From: Paenibacillus silagei
GTDB taxonomy: Bacteria > Bacillota > Bacilli > Paenibacillales > Paenibacillaceae
Length of the DNA stretch: 64,000 bases
Direction of reading: 5' to 3'
Assembly: GCF_017874735.1 (NCBI RefSeq)
Contig: NZ_JAGGLV010000002.1
Coordinates: 310,001-374,000 of the forward strand
In this document: one piece after another, positions 25,978 to 34,162 of the stretch
Numbering within the stretch: position 1 is the first letter of the stretch
How the letters are laid out: every line of letters starts with the position of its first letter
Notes under the pieces: generated by a model
The model's database searches: none
The model's input: only the letters and a program-made list of their open reading frames with translations
Told to the model about the DNA's origin: nothing
Made by a program: the position numbers and the translations under genes

Positions 25978-26781
25978 CTATTCTATAAAATGCTCAAAGC
26001 CGTAAATCAAGCCGGTATAGCCCATCACCTTTTGAATCCCGAGCTTGACTCCAGGCATATAACCCGCGCGCTCATAAGAGTCATGACGGATCTTCAGCGA
26101 TTGTCCGAACCCGCCGAATACAACCTCCTCCTGGGCAAAAACACCCGGAAGACGCACACTGTGAATACGGAAGCCGTTATAATACCCGCCGCGCGAGCCT
26201 TCAATAATCTCTTCTTCCTCAGGATGTCCCTGGCGGAGCTCCTGCCGCGCCTCAGAGATCATCTCTGCCGTCTTAATCGCTGTTCCTGACGGAGCATCCA
26301 GCTTCTGGTCTCCGTGATATTCGATAATTTCGAGATGAGGGAAATACTTTGCGGCCTGGGCAGCGAATTTCATCAGCAGAATCGCGCCGATGGAGAAGTT
26401 AGGCGCAATCAGTCCGCCGATTCCCTGCTCCTGGCATTGCTTGTCCAGCCCGGCGATCTGCTCCGGCGTGAAGCCGGTGGTACCGATAACCGGACGGACG
26501 CCGTATTTGACCGCCAGCGCAGTATTGCTATATGCAGAGTGTGGAAGCGTAAAATCAACCATTACATCCGCCTCTGTATCTGCAAGCGCAGTCTCCAGAT
26601 CCGGAGTCACAAGTACACCGCAATCCTCAAGGCCAACCAGCCGTCCGGCATCTCTGCCATGTGCAGAGCGGTCAACCGCTGCTGCCAGCTCGAGTTCATC
26701 ATCCTGCAATACCAGCTTCACAACCTCTTTGCCCATTCTGCCTCCGGCTCCGGAAACAATAATCCTGATCTTGTCACTCAA
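25978..26781 (-). CDS. dapB: 4-hydroxy-tetrahydrodipicolinate reductase
   Basis: Lysine and diaminopimelate synthesis. The start is TTG 26779-26781, with GGGGAG 7 nt upstream. The 267 residues have the NAD(P) motif [12 protein letters not shown] and the substrate loop KLDAPSGTA. The active-site pair usually seen as HH (E-x-HH-x-x-K) reads EYHGDQK here: the first histidine and the lysine remain, and the second histidine is Gly. The first histidine is the one reported as catalytic in E. coli, so activity is likely. It is the first gene of the dapB-birA run. Confidence 0.94.
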   Translation of the reverse strand: MSDKIRIIVSGAGGRMGKEVVKLVLQDDELELAAAVDRSAHGRDAGRLVGLEDCGVLVTPDLETALADTEADVMVDFTLPHSAYSNTALAVKYGVRPVIGTTGFTPEQIAGLDKQCQEQGIGGLIAPNFSIGAILLMKFAAQAAKYFPHLEIIEYHGDQKLDAPSGTAIKTAEMISEARQELRQGHPEEEEIIEGSRGGYYNGFRIHSVRLPGVFAQEEVVFGGFGQSLKIRHDSYERAGYMPGVKLGIQKVMGYTGLIYGFEHFIE

Positions 26782-26813
26782 ATGAATTCTCCCCGCTTTC
26801 CCTGGCTCTGTTA

Positions 26814-27335
26814 TTATTGTATATAGTGTTGCAGCGATTTCTGCAGATCCTTCATCAGCAGACGCAGTCCGCTGTCATCCGGGTGCAGCGACATAACTTC
26901 TTTCAATACCGCAATCGCCTGCAGATGTTCATTCATCCGGCTGTGCGCAATTGCCAGCCATACATAAGCATCCCCGTAGAGAGGGTCAAGCGATACAGCT
27001 TCCTTAAGCAGCGTAATCGGATGGTACGGATTCACACTGTCCGCTGCGTCATCCTCCAGCAGCCGCTTTGCTTCCTGCACAAGCTTAAGAGCCTGCAGAT
27101 GCTGAAGATGCAGCTGATACTCCGGTTTGGTTCCATCCAGTCTGCGTGCGGCTACAGCATGTTCAAGCGCTTTGTCCAGCATGCCGCTGCGGGCATAGGT
27201 AATAGCGCAGCGGTATCTGACTTCCGCATCATCAGGACTTGCGGCAATGGCCGCCTCGAACAAGGTGATGGCCTCAGCAAAGTCACTGCGGAGTATTGAG
27301 CGGTAGGCCGCTTTTACATAATCATTATGGTCCAT
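26814..27335 (-). CDS. Tetratricopeptide-repeat protein
   Basis: A 173-residue all-helical cytosolic protein. TPR-like pairs are at about 5-35 (AYRSILRSDFAEAITLFEAAIAASPDD), 38-70 (AEVRYRCAITYARSGMLDKALEHAVAA) and 118-165 (GDAYVWLAIAHSRMNEHLQAIAVLKEVMSLHPDD). There is no signal peptide. It lies 32 bp upstream of dapB and 59 bp after the MazG-like gene, in the same direction. Its function is unknown; it is not the same as the TPR protein near panD. Confidence 0.75.
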   Translation of the reverse strand: MDHNDYVKAAYRSILRSDFAEAITLFEAAIAASPDDAEVRYRCAITYARSGMLDKALEHAVAARRLDGTKPEYQLHLQHLQALKLVQEAKRLLEDDAADSVNPYHPITLLKEAVSLDPLYGDAYVWLAIAHSRMNEHLQAIAVLKEVMSLHPDDSGLRLLMKDLQKSLQHYIQ

Positions 27336-27394
27336 ATCCTCACCATCCTTACGGCTAAATCCCGTTCGTTTGGTACAGCATATGTAGCATAGGC

Positions 27395-27724
27395 CTAATC
27401 GGTGTTTTTGGGCGTCCAGCGCCCGGCATCACGTGTATTGAATTTGTGCATAACCTTATTATGAGCCTCAGTTAAGTCGATACCGAGTGAATTGGCGAAA
27501 CAAACGGTAATGAAGAGAATGTCGCCCAGCTCCAGCTCAATCGAATTATCAGCTTCATCTGCTTTTTTCGGCTTCTCGCCGAATTGATGGTTGACTTCGC
27601 GCGCCAGCTCCCCGACTTCCTCGGACATCCGGGCCAGCATCGACAGCGGACTGAAGTAGCCTTCTTTAAACTGTGAGATATAGGCATCCACCTCACGCTG
27701 AATGTCACCAAGACTTTTATCCAT
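27395..27724 (-). CDS. ypjD: MazG-like nucleotide pyrophosphohydrolase
   Basis: Probable hydrolysis of non-canonical or surplus NTPs. ATG 27724 gives a 109-residue protein, with GAAAGGG upstream; the longer frame to 27799 has no support. The MazG metal motif is present as SEEVGELAREVNH (ExxE) and the second site as ELELGDILFITVCFAN (ExxD). Orthologous position to B. subtilis ypjD, upstream of dapB. Confidence 0.88.
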   Translation of the reverse strand: MDKSLGDIQREVDAYISQFKEGYFSPLSMLARMSEEVGELAREVNHQFGEKPKKADEADNSIELELGDILFITVCFANSLGIDLTEAHNKVMHKFNTRDAGRWTPKNTD

Positions 27725-27891
27725 AAATTGCCCTTTCACCCCCGTGTGTTCTTGCCTTCTGTTTGCCCCTATGTTATCGTAAAGACGTTTTGAAGACAAA
27801 TCTTTTTTGCAATGCCGCCTGGAGCTTGTGTGCTCTCCGGGGGGATCATTACATATAAATTGCCCATTTAGAGGCGTAGGCGAGGGATGTT

Positions 27892-28764
27892 ATGAGTTCA
27901 ACCATTAAAATCAGCACAGTCAGCAAAACAGTGGCCCCCATCATGCTGGGCACGGCCATCTACGCATTCGGACTCCTGTATTTCATTATTCCCAACCAGC
28001 TGATGGAGGGCGGAGTTACCGGGATTACCATCCTGCTCAATTACGCCTTTAACATCCCTATCTTCTTAACCACACTGCTGCTGAACCTTCCGCTCTTTCT
28101 GCTCGGCTGGAAGGTGCTCGGGGCGAATCAGATCGTCTATACCGGACTCGGCATCGGCTCCCTGTCTTTTTTCCTCTGGTTATTTGAACGGATGATTAAG
28201 GCAGGCTGGATTGTAACGTTCAGTACAGAGCATGATTTTATTCTTGCTTCATTATATGCGGGGGTTACCCTGGGTCTGGGCTTGGGGATTGTCTTCCGCT
28301 TCGGAGGCACCACCGGGGGTGTAGATATTGTGGCACGGATACTCGGACGCAAGTTCGGCTGGAGCATGGGACAGATTATTCTGGCCGTGGATATCATCAT
28401 TATCGGGGCTTCCCTGCTCTACATTCCCCGCGAAAAAATACTGTATACGCTCGTGGCAGTCTTCATCGCCTCACGCGTCATTGATTTCATCCAGGAAGGA
28501 GCCTACGCCGCCAAAGCCTTCACCATCATCAGCGACGAGGCTCCGCAGATTGCCGAGCTGATCACCGTAGAAATGGATCGCGGCGTTACCTTAATCCCGG
28601 CGATCGGCGCTTATTCCAAGCAGGCGAAGCATATGGTCTATTGCGTGGTCTCCAGACAGGAGATCCGACGGCTAAGCCTGCTGGTGAAGTCGGTGGACCC
28701 TAAGGCCTTCGTCATTATCAGTGAGGTTCACGACGTTCACGGCGAAGGCTTCCGGGAGACCTGA
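27892..28764 (+). CDS. ypjC: YitT-family membrane protein (DUF161/DUF2179)
   Basis: A 290-residue integral membrane protein with about five or six hydrophobic segments in residues 15-200 (e.g. IMLGTAIYAFGLLYFIIP, GITILLNYAFNIPIFLTTLLLN, GVTLGLGLGIVFRFGGTTGGVDIVARI). A C-terminal cytosolic DUF2179 domain follows (about 205-285, GAYAAKAFTIISDEAPQIAELI). Function in the family is not established; some members are sporulation-associated. It is the only rightward gene between 4.2 and 64 kb apart from the small RNA. ATG 27892 follows GAGGGATG. It diverges from ypjD. Confidence 0.85.
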   Translation: MSSTIKISTVSKTVAPIMLGTAIYAFGLLYFIIPNQLMEGGVTGITILLNYAFNIPIFLTTLLLNLPLFLLGWKVLGANQIVYTGLGIGSLSFFLWLFERMIKAGWIVTFSTEHDFILASLYAGVTLGLGLGIVFRFGGTTGGVDIVARILGRKFGWSMGQIILAVDIIIIGASLLYIPREKILYTLVAVFIASRVIDFIQEGAYAAKAFTIISDEAPQIAELITVEMDRGVTLIPAIGAYSKQAKHMVYCVVSRQEIRRLSLLVKSVDPKAFVIISEVHDVHGEGFRET

Positions 28765-28778
28765 ACTATACACACATA

Positions 28779-28825
28779 AGGGCGGACCCCACAAGCCAGC
28801 AATGGCTGCTTGTGGGGTCCGCCCT
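28779..28825. terminator. Bidirectional terminator between ypjC and ypjB
   Basis: AGGGCGGACCCCACAAG (28779-28795) pairs perfectly with its complement at 28809-28825. A short T-rich tail follows on the plus strand. Confidence 0.8.
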
Positions 28826-28855
28826 CTTTGTATCCTCTGTTGCCGCCGCTCAAGC

Positions 28856-29755
28856 CTACACGGGTTTTAGATTCTGCTTCTGGCCGCGGTACTTACGGTA
28901 AGCCGTATACACGAGCACCGTAAGGATGAACGCGCCTGCCAGCAGGGCCCAGCCCCCGTATTGCTGCGGAGCCAGCGGCAGAGACAGGACCGGCTCGCTG
29001 CGGTCCTTGCCGAACATCACTCTTGCTGCATCCTGCCCATAGGATACAATCTCCAACAGGCGGGCCCGTTCCACGGGCTGCTCCGAGCCTGCCACCCCTC
29101 CTGCGTAAGACATCCAGGAATCAAAGGTGCTCACCGCCTCAGCAGGCCGGGAGATGATCACCGCAGGCCGGATATTCGCATACCGGCTCTGAAGTCTTGC
29201 CAAGGCCGCTGTCCAGCTCTTCAGATCATTCGCGGCAGCGCTTTGCTCCATATCGTTCAGATCCTCACGGACCAGCTTATAGTACTGCAGCCACATGGGC
29301 TGGCGGGGATGATTCAGGCTGTTAGCGGCAAGCCGCAGCTTCGCCGCTGCCGCTTCCCATCTCTCCGGGGACGGCTGGGCCGCAGCCAGTGCCGACTTCA
29401 TGTCCAGGATCACAGAGGATAGTGCATTGACCCCCTCCACTGAGGTCATCCCTTCAAAGGACGAGGAGATGAAGATCTGCGAGACCTCCTCTGCTTCCTG
29501 GCGGGCCTTCAGCACATCGCCTTCAAGCACATAGCCATATAGAGCTTCCGCAGCCTGCTCCAGCCGCTGCGCTCCGCTTCTGGCCGTGAGAGCAGCGGGA
29601 TCACTGGGTACACTTCCGGCTGCTTCTATGTAAGCCGTACTTCCCTGGTCTGCAGCAGCATCCCCTGCTTCAGCCTGAACGCGGCCTCCGCTGATACCGG
29701 CCAGCAGCCAGCACAGCAGAATTCCTGACAGTATGAATACTTTTCTGCGCGGCAT
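28856..29755 (-). CDS. ypjB: Sporulation protein YpjB
   Basis: ATG 29755 was chosen for GGGAGGG upstream and a signal-peptide start (MPRRKVFILSGILLCWLLAGISGGRVQA). The 299-residue product has a signal peptide (1-28), a large mostly helical extracytoplasmic region, and one C-terminal membrane helix (about 272-290, WALLAGAFILTVLVYTAY) with a basic tail RKYRGQKQNLK. The family is annotated as sporulation-related in Bacillus; its exact role is unknown. Next to ypjA and qcrABC, as in B. subtilis. Confidence 0.82.
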   Translation of the reverse strand: MPRRKVFILSGILLCWLLAGISGGRVQAEAGDAAADQGSTAYIEAAGSVPSDPAALTARSGAQRLEQAAEALYGYVLEGDVLKARQEAEEVSQIFISSSFEGMTSVEGVNALSSVILDMKSALAAAQPSPERWEAAAAKLRLAANSLNHPRQPMWLQYYKLVREDLNDMEQSAAANDLKSWTAALARLQSRYANIRPAVIISRPAEAVSTFDSWMSYAGGVAGSEQPVERARLLEIVSYGQDAARVMFGKDRSEPVLSLPLAPQQYGGWALLAGAFILTVLVYTAYRKYRGQKQNLKPV

Positions 29756-29810
29756 AAGACATCCCTCCCACCTTAATGTATGGCGGAAGGACAAGAGTTA
29801 GAACAGAGGC

Positions 29811-30458
29811 TCAGTGCTTCATGGCAGTGCTGTCCGGAAGTGCCGGACGCCTTGTCCGGCCGCAGAACAGCCAGGCAGCAGCCGTACTGAACAGTGTAAG
29901 CCCCATGGTGAGGTACTGAACAGCGATAAGATCATCATCAAGCACAGAAGGCAGCCATGGATACACGCCTTGTGAATAATCCACTATATCATTAGCGAAT
30001 GTCCACGCAAGCGCCACAGGCAGCATTCTCCGGAAGGTGAAGAACCGGGCATAGATCAGAGCTTCCACAGCCATTCCGGTATGGGAGATCATCAGCATCC
30101 AGTCCTTCCAGGTGATGGAATCTCCCTGATAACCGCCGGCCACAATGATGCTGACCGCCCATATTCCGTACTTCACAGAGGTTAGGACTGCCAGCGCTTC
30201 AATCAGCTCACGTATCAGCGTCCCTGCAAGCCCTCTTGGCGGATACAGCAGCAGCAGTAATGCAGCCGTGAAGAACAGACTGGCCGTAGGGCTGTCAGGA
30301 ACGAACGGCAGTAGCCAGAGCGGTTCAGTCTGCGCCGTGAACGTGAGCTGGTTGCCATACCACATATATCCGTAGACCGTTCCGAGCAGATTCACGATAA
30401 ACAGCAGCCATATTATTCTTCGGTCCCTAAATAATTTCTCAAACCAATGACCCGGCAT
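29811..30458 (-). CDS. ypjA: YpjA, DUF1405 membrane protein
   Basis: A 215-residue polytopic membrane protein with about five or six helices: IIWLLFIVNLLGTVYGYMWY (15-34), TASLFFTAALLLLLYPP, YGIWAVSIIVAGGY, and QYLTMGLTLFSTAAAWLFC near the end. DUF1405 has no assigned function. ATG 30458 follows a GGGGGGAAG site. It is 55 bp before ypjB and in the same direction, behind the qcr terminator. Conserved linkage with qcrABC suggests a membrane or respiration link, but this is inference. Confidence 0.82.
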   Translation of the reverse strand: MPGHWFEKLFRDRRIIWLLFIVNLLGTVYGYMWYGNQLTFTAQTEPLWLLPFVPDSPTASLFFTAALLLLLYPPRGLAGTLIRELIEALAVLTSVKYGIWAVSIIVAGGYQGDSITWKDWMLMISHTGMAVEALIYARFFTFRRMLPVALAWTFANDIVDYSQGVYPWLPSVLDDDLIAVQYLTMGLTLFSTAAAWLFCGRTRRPALPDSTAMKH

Positions 30459-30499
30459 ACAAACAACTTCCCCCCGACTGTTGAAGCTTCATGACATAA

Positions 30500-30528
30500 C
30501 AAAAACCTGAGCGCATACACGATCAGGT
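30500..30528 (-). terminator. Terminator of qcrABC
   Basis: ACCTGA (30505-30510) pairs with TCAGGT (30523-30528), with a CG/CG inner step. It is followed by TTTTTG on the minus strand. Confidence 0.65.
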
Positions 30529-30545
30529 CCTGCGTTACTGTTATT

Positions 30546-31421
30546 TTACTGTCCGCTTTTTTGTTTGGCAAGCCAGCCGGCCAGCTCATCGATATCCTGC
30601 TCGGTCAGCCCTGCTCCCATAGCCGTCTCCACCATTGGCGGCATCTGACCCTTACCTTCTTTTATAATAGTAAGAATCGCCGCCTTATCATGCTTATCGC
30701 CTACACCCCGAAGCGAAGGAAAACTGCCGGAGCCCTTCATATCTACCGCATGGCAGGTTATACAGGTTGCTTGCTTATAGAGTGCCATCGCCGGATCATC
30801 CTTGTCCACAATGGCAATATCCTTCGGCTTGACGGCACTTGTGGTTGGCAAGCCCGCCGCCCTGTTCTCGGCCGCTTTCTCCTCGCGCTGTACATCCTCT
30901 GGAATCTGGCCGGTCTCAGCCATCTCATGCTTGTATTCTGTCCAGGCTGTGTTGGTCAAATAGACGATTGCTGCGAGAGACAGGAACATCAGCGAGGACG
31001 CAATCGGTCTGCGGTAGAACCGCCGCTCGGGGCCGGTATCCAGGAAAGGCGCCAGCAGCAGCGCCCCGAAGGCCACCCCAGTCACACCAAGCGTTCCCAG
31101 CACGATATAGTCACCTGATGCATAAGGAAGCTTCAAATACTGATAGAGGAAGAGAAAATACCAGTCGGGAATCGGAATTACCGTTGCTGCCGGATTGGCA
31201 GGGAACCCTAGCGGAGCCGGCTCCGAGATGGTCAGAACCAGAATTCCCACCAACACCACTACACCAACCATCCATTCCTTGAGCAGAAAGTTGGGGATAA
31301 AGGCTTCCGATTTGCCCGGATACGCCGTATAATCCGGCGGGGTAATGAATCCGTTTCCTCTGCGGACCCGGGAATCCCCGACGAATATCACCTTCTCTTT
31401 GGAGTCGTCTCCGTGTGCCAT
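30546..31421 (-). CDS. qcrC: Menaquinol-cytochrome c reductase, cytochrome b/c subunit
   Basis: Subunit of the Bacillus-type b6c complex, carrying electrons from menaquinol to a covalently bound c haem. The 291 residues combine a subunit-IV-like membrane domain (helices at about 50-70, 105-130 and 145-165; PDWYFLFLYQYLK). A C-terminal cytochrome c domain has the haem site CITCH and the distal methionine in GQMPPM. ATG 31421. It follows qcrB by 23 bp. Confidence 0.93.
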   Translation of the reverse strand: MAHGDDSKEKVIFVGDSRVRRGNGFITPPDYTAYPGKSEAFIPNFLLKEWMVGVVVLVGILVLTISEPAPLGFPANPAATVIPIPDWYFLFLYQYLKLPYASGDYIVLGTLGVTGVAFGALLLAPFLDTGPERRFYRRPIASSLMFLSLAAIVYLTNTAWTEYKHEMAETGQIPEDVQREEKAAENRAAGLPTTSAVKPKDIAIVDKDDPAMALYKQATCITCHAVDMKGSGSFPSLRGVGDKHDKAAILTIIKEGKGQMPPMVETAMGAGLTEQDIDELAGWLAKQKSGQ

Positions 31422-31444
31422 GACCGTGCCTCCTATACGTTATT

Positions 31445-32125
31445 TTACAGCGGACCGGATATGCCTTGTCTGCGGATCATAATGAAGTGCCCGACAAGCA
31501 GTATAAGCAGAACCGCCGGGAGGAAGAATACATGTAAGGCGAAGAACCGGGTCAGCGTCTCGGCGCCGGCAATACTGCCGCCCTGCATCAGCTCCTTGAG
31601 CACCGGTCCCATGAACGGAACCGAATTGGCGATCTCGAGCGTAACCTTGGTGGCGAAGTACGCCTTATTGTCCCATGGAAGCAGGTAACCGGTAAGTCCC
31701 AGTCCCAGCATGACAAAGAAAATCAGCATCCCCACTACCCAGTTCATCTCGCGCGGAGCCTTATACGAACCGGTGAAGAACACACGCATCGTATGAAGGA
31801 ACATCATGACAATGACGAGACTCGCGCCCCAGTGGTGCATGCCGCGGACGATTTTACCGAAGGCGACCTTGGTCTGCAGATATTCTACGCTGGCGTAGGC
31901 ATTAATGATATCCGGGACATAATACATGGTCAGAAACATTCCTGAGAGTATCTGGATTACAGTGATGAAGAAGGTTAGTCCGCCGAAGCAGTACACAAAG
32001 GCTGAAAAGTGGTGTGCGGGATTGACATGCTCGGGGACCTCGTGGTCGGCAACATCTCTCCAGATCGGTGTAATATCCAGACGTTCGTCAATCCAGTTAT
32101 ATACGTTTTTGAACACGCCGTTCAC
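31445..32125 (-). CDS. qcrB: Menaquinol-cytochrome c reductase, cytochrome b subunit
   Basis: The 226-residue b6-type cytochrome b has four membrane helices and the haem histidines in MHHWGASLVIVMMFLHTMRVF (bis-His, helix B) and LHVFFLPAVLLILLVGHF (helix D), plus GYLLPWDNKAYF. The start is GTG 32123-32125, overlapping the qcrA TGA (GTGA). It is the membrane core of the complex and oxidises menaquinol. Confidence 0.94.
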   Translation of the reverse strand: MNGVFKNVYNWIDERLDITPIWRDVADHEVPEHVNPAHHFSAFVYCFGGLTFFITVIQILSGMFLTMYYVPDIINAYASVEYLQTKVAFGKIVRGMHHWGASLVIVMMFLHTMRVFFTGSYKAPREMNWVVGMLIFFVMLGLGLTGYLLPWDNKAYFATKVTLEIANSVPFMGPVLKELMQGGSIAGAETLTRFFALHVFFLPAVLLILLVGHFIMIRRQGISGPL

Positions 32126-32676
32126 GCCTCCTTCGCCGAAACAGTATTAGGGACGATTTCACCGAGATATACCCAGCCTCCGTCAATCTTGGTGGTGTAC
32201 TGGTCCAGGGGCTTGGCAGCCACGGCCAGTTGCCGGCCCTGCTTCGTATAGCGGGCGCCATGGCAAGGACAATGATATTCATCAGGATGCGCCTTGTTAT
32301 TATTCCAGCCTACGGTGCAGCCCAGATGCTTGCAGATCGGTGAAAGCGCATAAATATCTCCGTTCGCGTCTTTACGAATCCACGCCGTAAGCATCGCTGT
32401 ACTGGCATACCATCCGTCCTGCTGCGGAAGCTCGAAGGTGAACTCCTGGGGCTCTTCGGTAATTTTGGACGCTTCCGCTACCTTGATGAATTCTCCCTCG
32501 CCTTTTTTCTGCAGAATCGGATCTACAGCAAACCGGACCATCGGCAGGATAACTCCGGCACCCATAAAGGCGGTAGCCCCTCCTAGTGTGTAGGTCAAAA
32601 ACTGTCTGCGTGACATCTCGTTTCGGCTGGGCGGTTCTTGCGGAAGTGATTCTTCTTCTTCATTAAGGCTGCTCAT
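32122..32676 (-). CDS. qcrA: Menaquinol-cytochrome c reductase, Rieske iron-sulfur subunit
   Basis: The 184-residue Rieske protein has a twin-arginine motif at the N-terminus (SRRQFLTY, about 22-29), a membrane anchor (about 28-50) and the 2Fe-2S ligand boxes CKHLGCTV and CPCHGARY. It is the first gene of qcrABC; a strong promoter lies upstream at 32796-32824. The electron acceptor side faces outside the membrane. Confidence 0.95.
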   Translation of the reverse strand: MSSLNEEEESLPQEPPSRNEMSRRQFLTYTLGGATAFMGAGVILPMVRFAVDPILQKKGEGEFIKVAEASKITEEPQEFTFELPQQDGWYASTAMLTAWIRKDANGDIYALSPICKHLGCTVGWNNNKAHPDEYHCPCHGARYTKQGRQLAVAAKPLDQYTTKIDGGWVYLGEIVPNTVSAKEA

Positions 32677-32795
32677 ACTGTATGTAACCCCCTTTTCAAA
32701 ATGTGAGAAGGCACCTGCAGAGTTGTTGCATAGGTTTTTTAGGTAAAAATTCCGTTTTCAATGAAAAATATCACAGTTCATATAAGTTCATCCTA

Positions 32796-32824
32796 ATCAT
32801 AGCTTAGGGTCTAAAACCCGTCAA
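32796..32824 (-). promoter_or_regulatory. Sigma-A promoter of qcrABC
   Basis: On the minus strand TTGACG (32824-32819), a 17-bp spacer, then TATGAT (32801-32796), about 120 bp before qcrA. The 5' leader shows no obvious regulatory structure. Confidence 0.75.
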
Positions 32825-32897
32825 GAATATTGTCTAAATTGTGACAGGCGTTTAAGGTGCTTTTTTGATAAATTGTTGATTTTCCGTCACATTTAAC

Positions 32898-33323
32898 TCA
32901 TTTCCCATTCTCCCATAGGGCCTGGATTTCACTCCGCACACACACGCTTACCGAGGCTCTGGAATCGGCCGCTATCTCAGGCAGGCAAAGGAGTAAATCG
33001 CTTTCAAATATCTCCTCCCTGCGCAGCCCCTCATTGGCAGACATCACGATGGCGTACTGGAAGCCGCTGGATTTGACTTTTCGGCAAAGCTCATTCATCA
33101 GTGCTGTCATTCCAGGCCCTGCATACTGTACCGCCGGATAAGTCACGACCCGCCCTTTGTACGGTTGCTCGGCCAATTCCAGGAAATCACGCTGCCGTTC
33201 AAGTAACTTAACTGTCTCAGGCGGAGTCTCCGTGCCTTGAAGTCCGCTATACGGAATGATGCAGGTATCATAGTATTGTCCATCGGTCTCCCAGGCTCTA
33301 CTGTCAAAATCACTGAATTTCAT
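32898..33323 (-). CDS. ypiF: YpiF family protein (DUF2487)
   Basis: ATG 33323 follows AGAGGGGG. The 141-residue product begins MKFSDFDSRAWETDG and contains DTCIIPYSGLQG and the central ERQRDFLELAEQPYKGRVVTYPAV, matching the short DUF2487 family typified by B. subtilis YpiF. It is cytosolic with no known activity. It lies between the IDEAL-domain gene and qcrA, the B. subtilis order (ypiB-ypiF-qcrABC). Confidence 0.8.
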   Translation of the reverse strand: MKFSDFDSRAWETDGQYYDTCIIPYSGLQGTETPPETVKLLERQRDFLELAEQPYKGRVVTYPAVQYAGPGMTALMNELCRKVKSSGFQYAIVMSANEGLRREEIFESDLLLCLPEIAADSRASVSVCVRSEIQALWENGK

Positions 33324-33415
33324 AGATTCGCCCCCTCTAGCCGCATCACGCAGCATGCATTTAACTTTAAAAGCATCATAAACAAGTGTATTCGGCTTGG
33401 CAATCCTTAATTTTG

Positions 33416-33446
33416 AGAAAAAAAAGAAATGCGCCAGGCGCATTTC
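33416..33446 (-). terminator. Terminator after the IDEAL-domain gene
   Basis: GAAATGCGC (33426-33434) and GCGCATTTC (33438-33446) form a 9-bp stem with a 3-nt loop. It is followed by a T-rich tract on the minus strand. Confidence 0.75.
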
Positions 33447-33626
33447 CTATGCCAAACTTTTCAGTTCTTCAGTCAGATTCCGGAAAGCCGCCTCATCACC
33501 AGCAGCCAGCGCCGTGTCGATCTTCCGGTACAACATGTCGGTACGACGCTTTCTTAACGCTTCATCCCACACCATTTCCGCAGCCAGCCCCAGCATCACT
33601 TCATAAGTAGCCTTCATTTTGTCCAT
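33447..33626 (-). CDS. Small IDEAL-domain protein
   Basis: ATG 33626 is preceded by GGAGG with an 8-nt spacer, better than the GTG at 33635. The 59-residue product is almost entirely an IDEAL domain, with the helical pattern MLGLAAEMVWDEALRKRRTDMLYRKIDTALAAGDEAAFRNLTEELK near its end. In Bacillus this domain is the C-terminal part of longer proteins such as YpiB or ComK-related regulators; here it stands alone. Gap of 18 bp after the carbonic-anhydrase-like gene. Confidence 0.75.
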   Translation of the reverse strand: MDKMKATYEVMLGLAAEMVWDEALRKRRTDMLYRKIDTALAAGDEAAFRNLTEELKSLA

Positions 33627-33644
33627 TCGATACACCTCCGCTGT

Positions 33645-34151
33645 TTAAGAAATTCCGTATTCCAATGCTTTTTTAACATAGCTTTCACTTGTGCGTGCCA
33701 TCCTCAGCAGATCCTGCTCAGTCAATTCACGGACCACTTTGGCCGGTGTGCCCAAGGAGAGCGTATACGGAGGAATGATGGTATTCTCGGTTACAAGCGA
33801 GCCGGCTCCTACTAAAGCATATTCACCAATCTCTGCTCCGTTCAGTACAATTGCACCCATTCCGATTAATGTGCCCTTGCCTATCCGGCAGCCATGGATG
33901 ATTGCTGAATGCCCGACCGAGATGTCATCCTCCAGCATCAGCGGCAATCCGTCCGCCACATGGCCGACCACACCGTCCTGAATATTGCAGCGCTCCCCGA
34001 TGATCACCGGCGCCAGGTCACCGCGGAGTACGGAGTTGAACCAGACACTGGATTGTTTGCTTATTCTTACATCGCCAACGAGCTTAGCGCCTTCCGCCAC
34101 ATAGACTGTCTCGTCAAGCTGCGGTATGTAACTCCCATAGGCAATCCGCAT
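33645..34151 (-). CDS. Gamma-carbonic-anhydrase-like hexapeptide-repeat protein
   Basis: The 168-residue left-handed beta-helix protein has repeated hexads (VYVAEGAKLVGDVRI, VGHSAIIHGCRIGKGTLIGMGAIVLNGAEIGEYALVGAGSLV). Three candidate metal histidines are in VVGHVADG, VGHSAIIHGC. ATG 34151 has a perfect AAGGAGGAG. Members such as YrdA and PaaY are called gamma-carbonic anhydrases, but many lack measured activity. It starts 11 bp after the preceding unknown gene and may be cotranscribed with the IDEAL gene. Confidence 0.82.
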   Translation of the reverse strand: MRIAYGSYIPQLDETVYVAEGAKLVGDVRISKQSSVWFNSVLRGDLAPVIIGERCNIQDGVVGHVADGLPLMLEDDISVGHSAIIHGCRIGKGTLIGMGAIVLNGAEIGEYALVGAGSLVTENTIIPPYTLSLGTPAKVVRELTEQDLLRMARTSESYVKKALEYGIS

Positions 34152-34162
34152 CTCTCTCCTCC

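Noticed and set aside
32830..32895. Rex operator upstream of qcrABC
   Set aside because: TTGTGAC and GTCACA half-sites exist but are about 40 bp apart and do not form the TTGTGAA-n6-TTCACAA palindrome. No Rex operator was seen upstream of ackA/hbd either.
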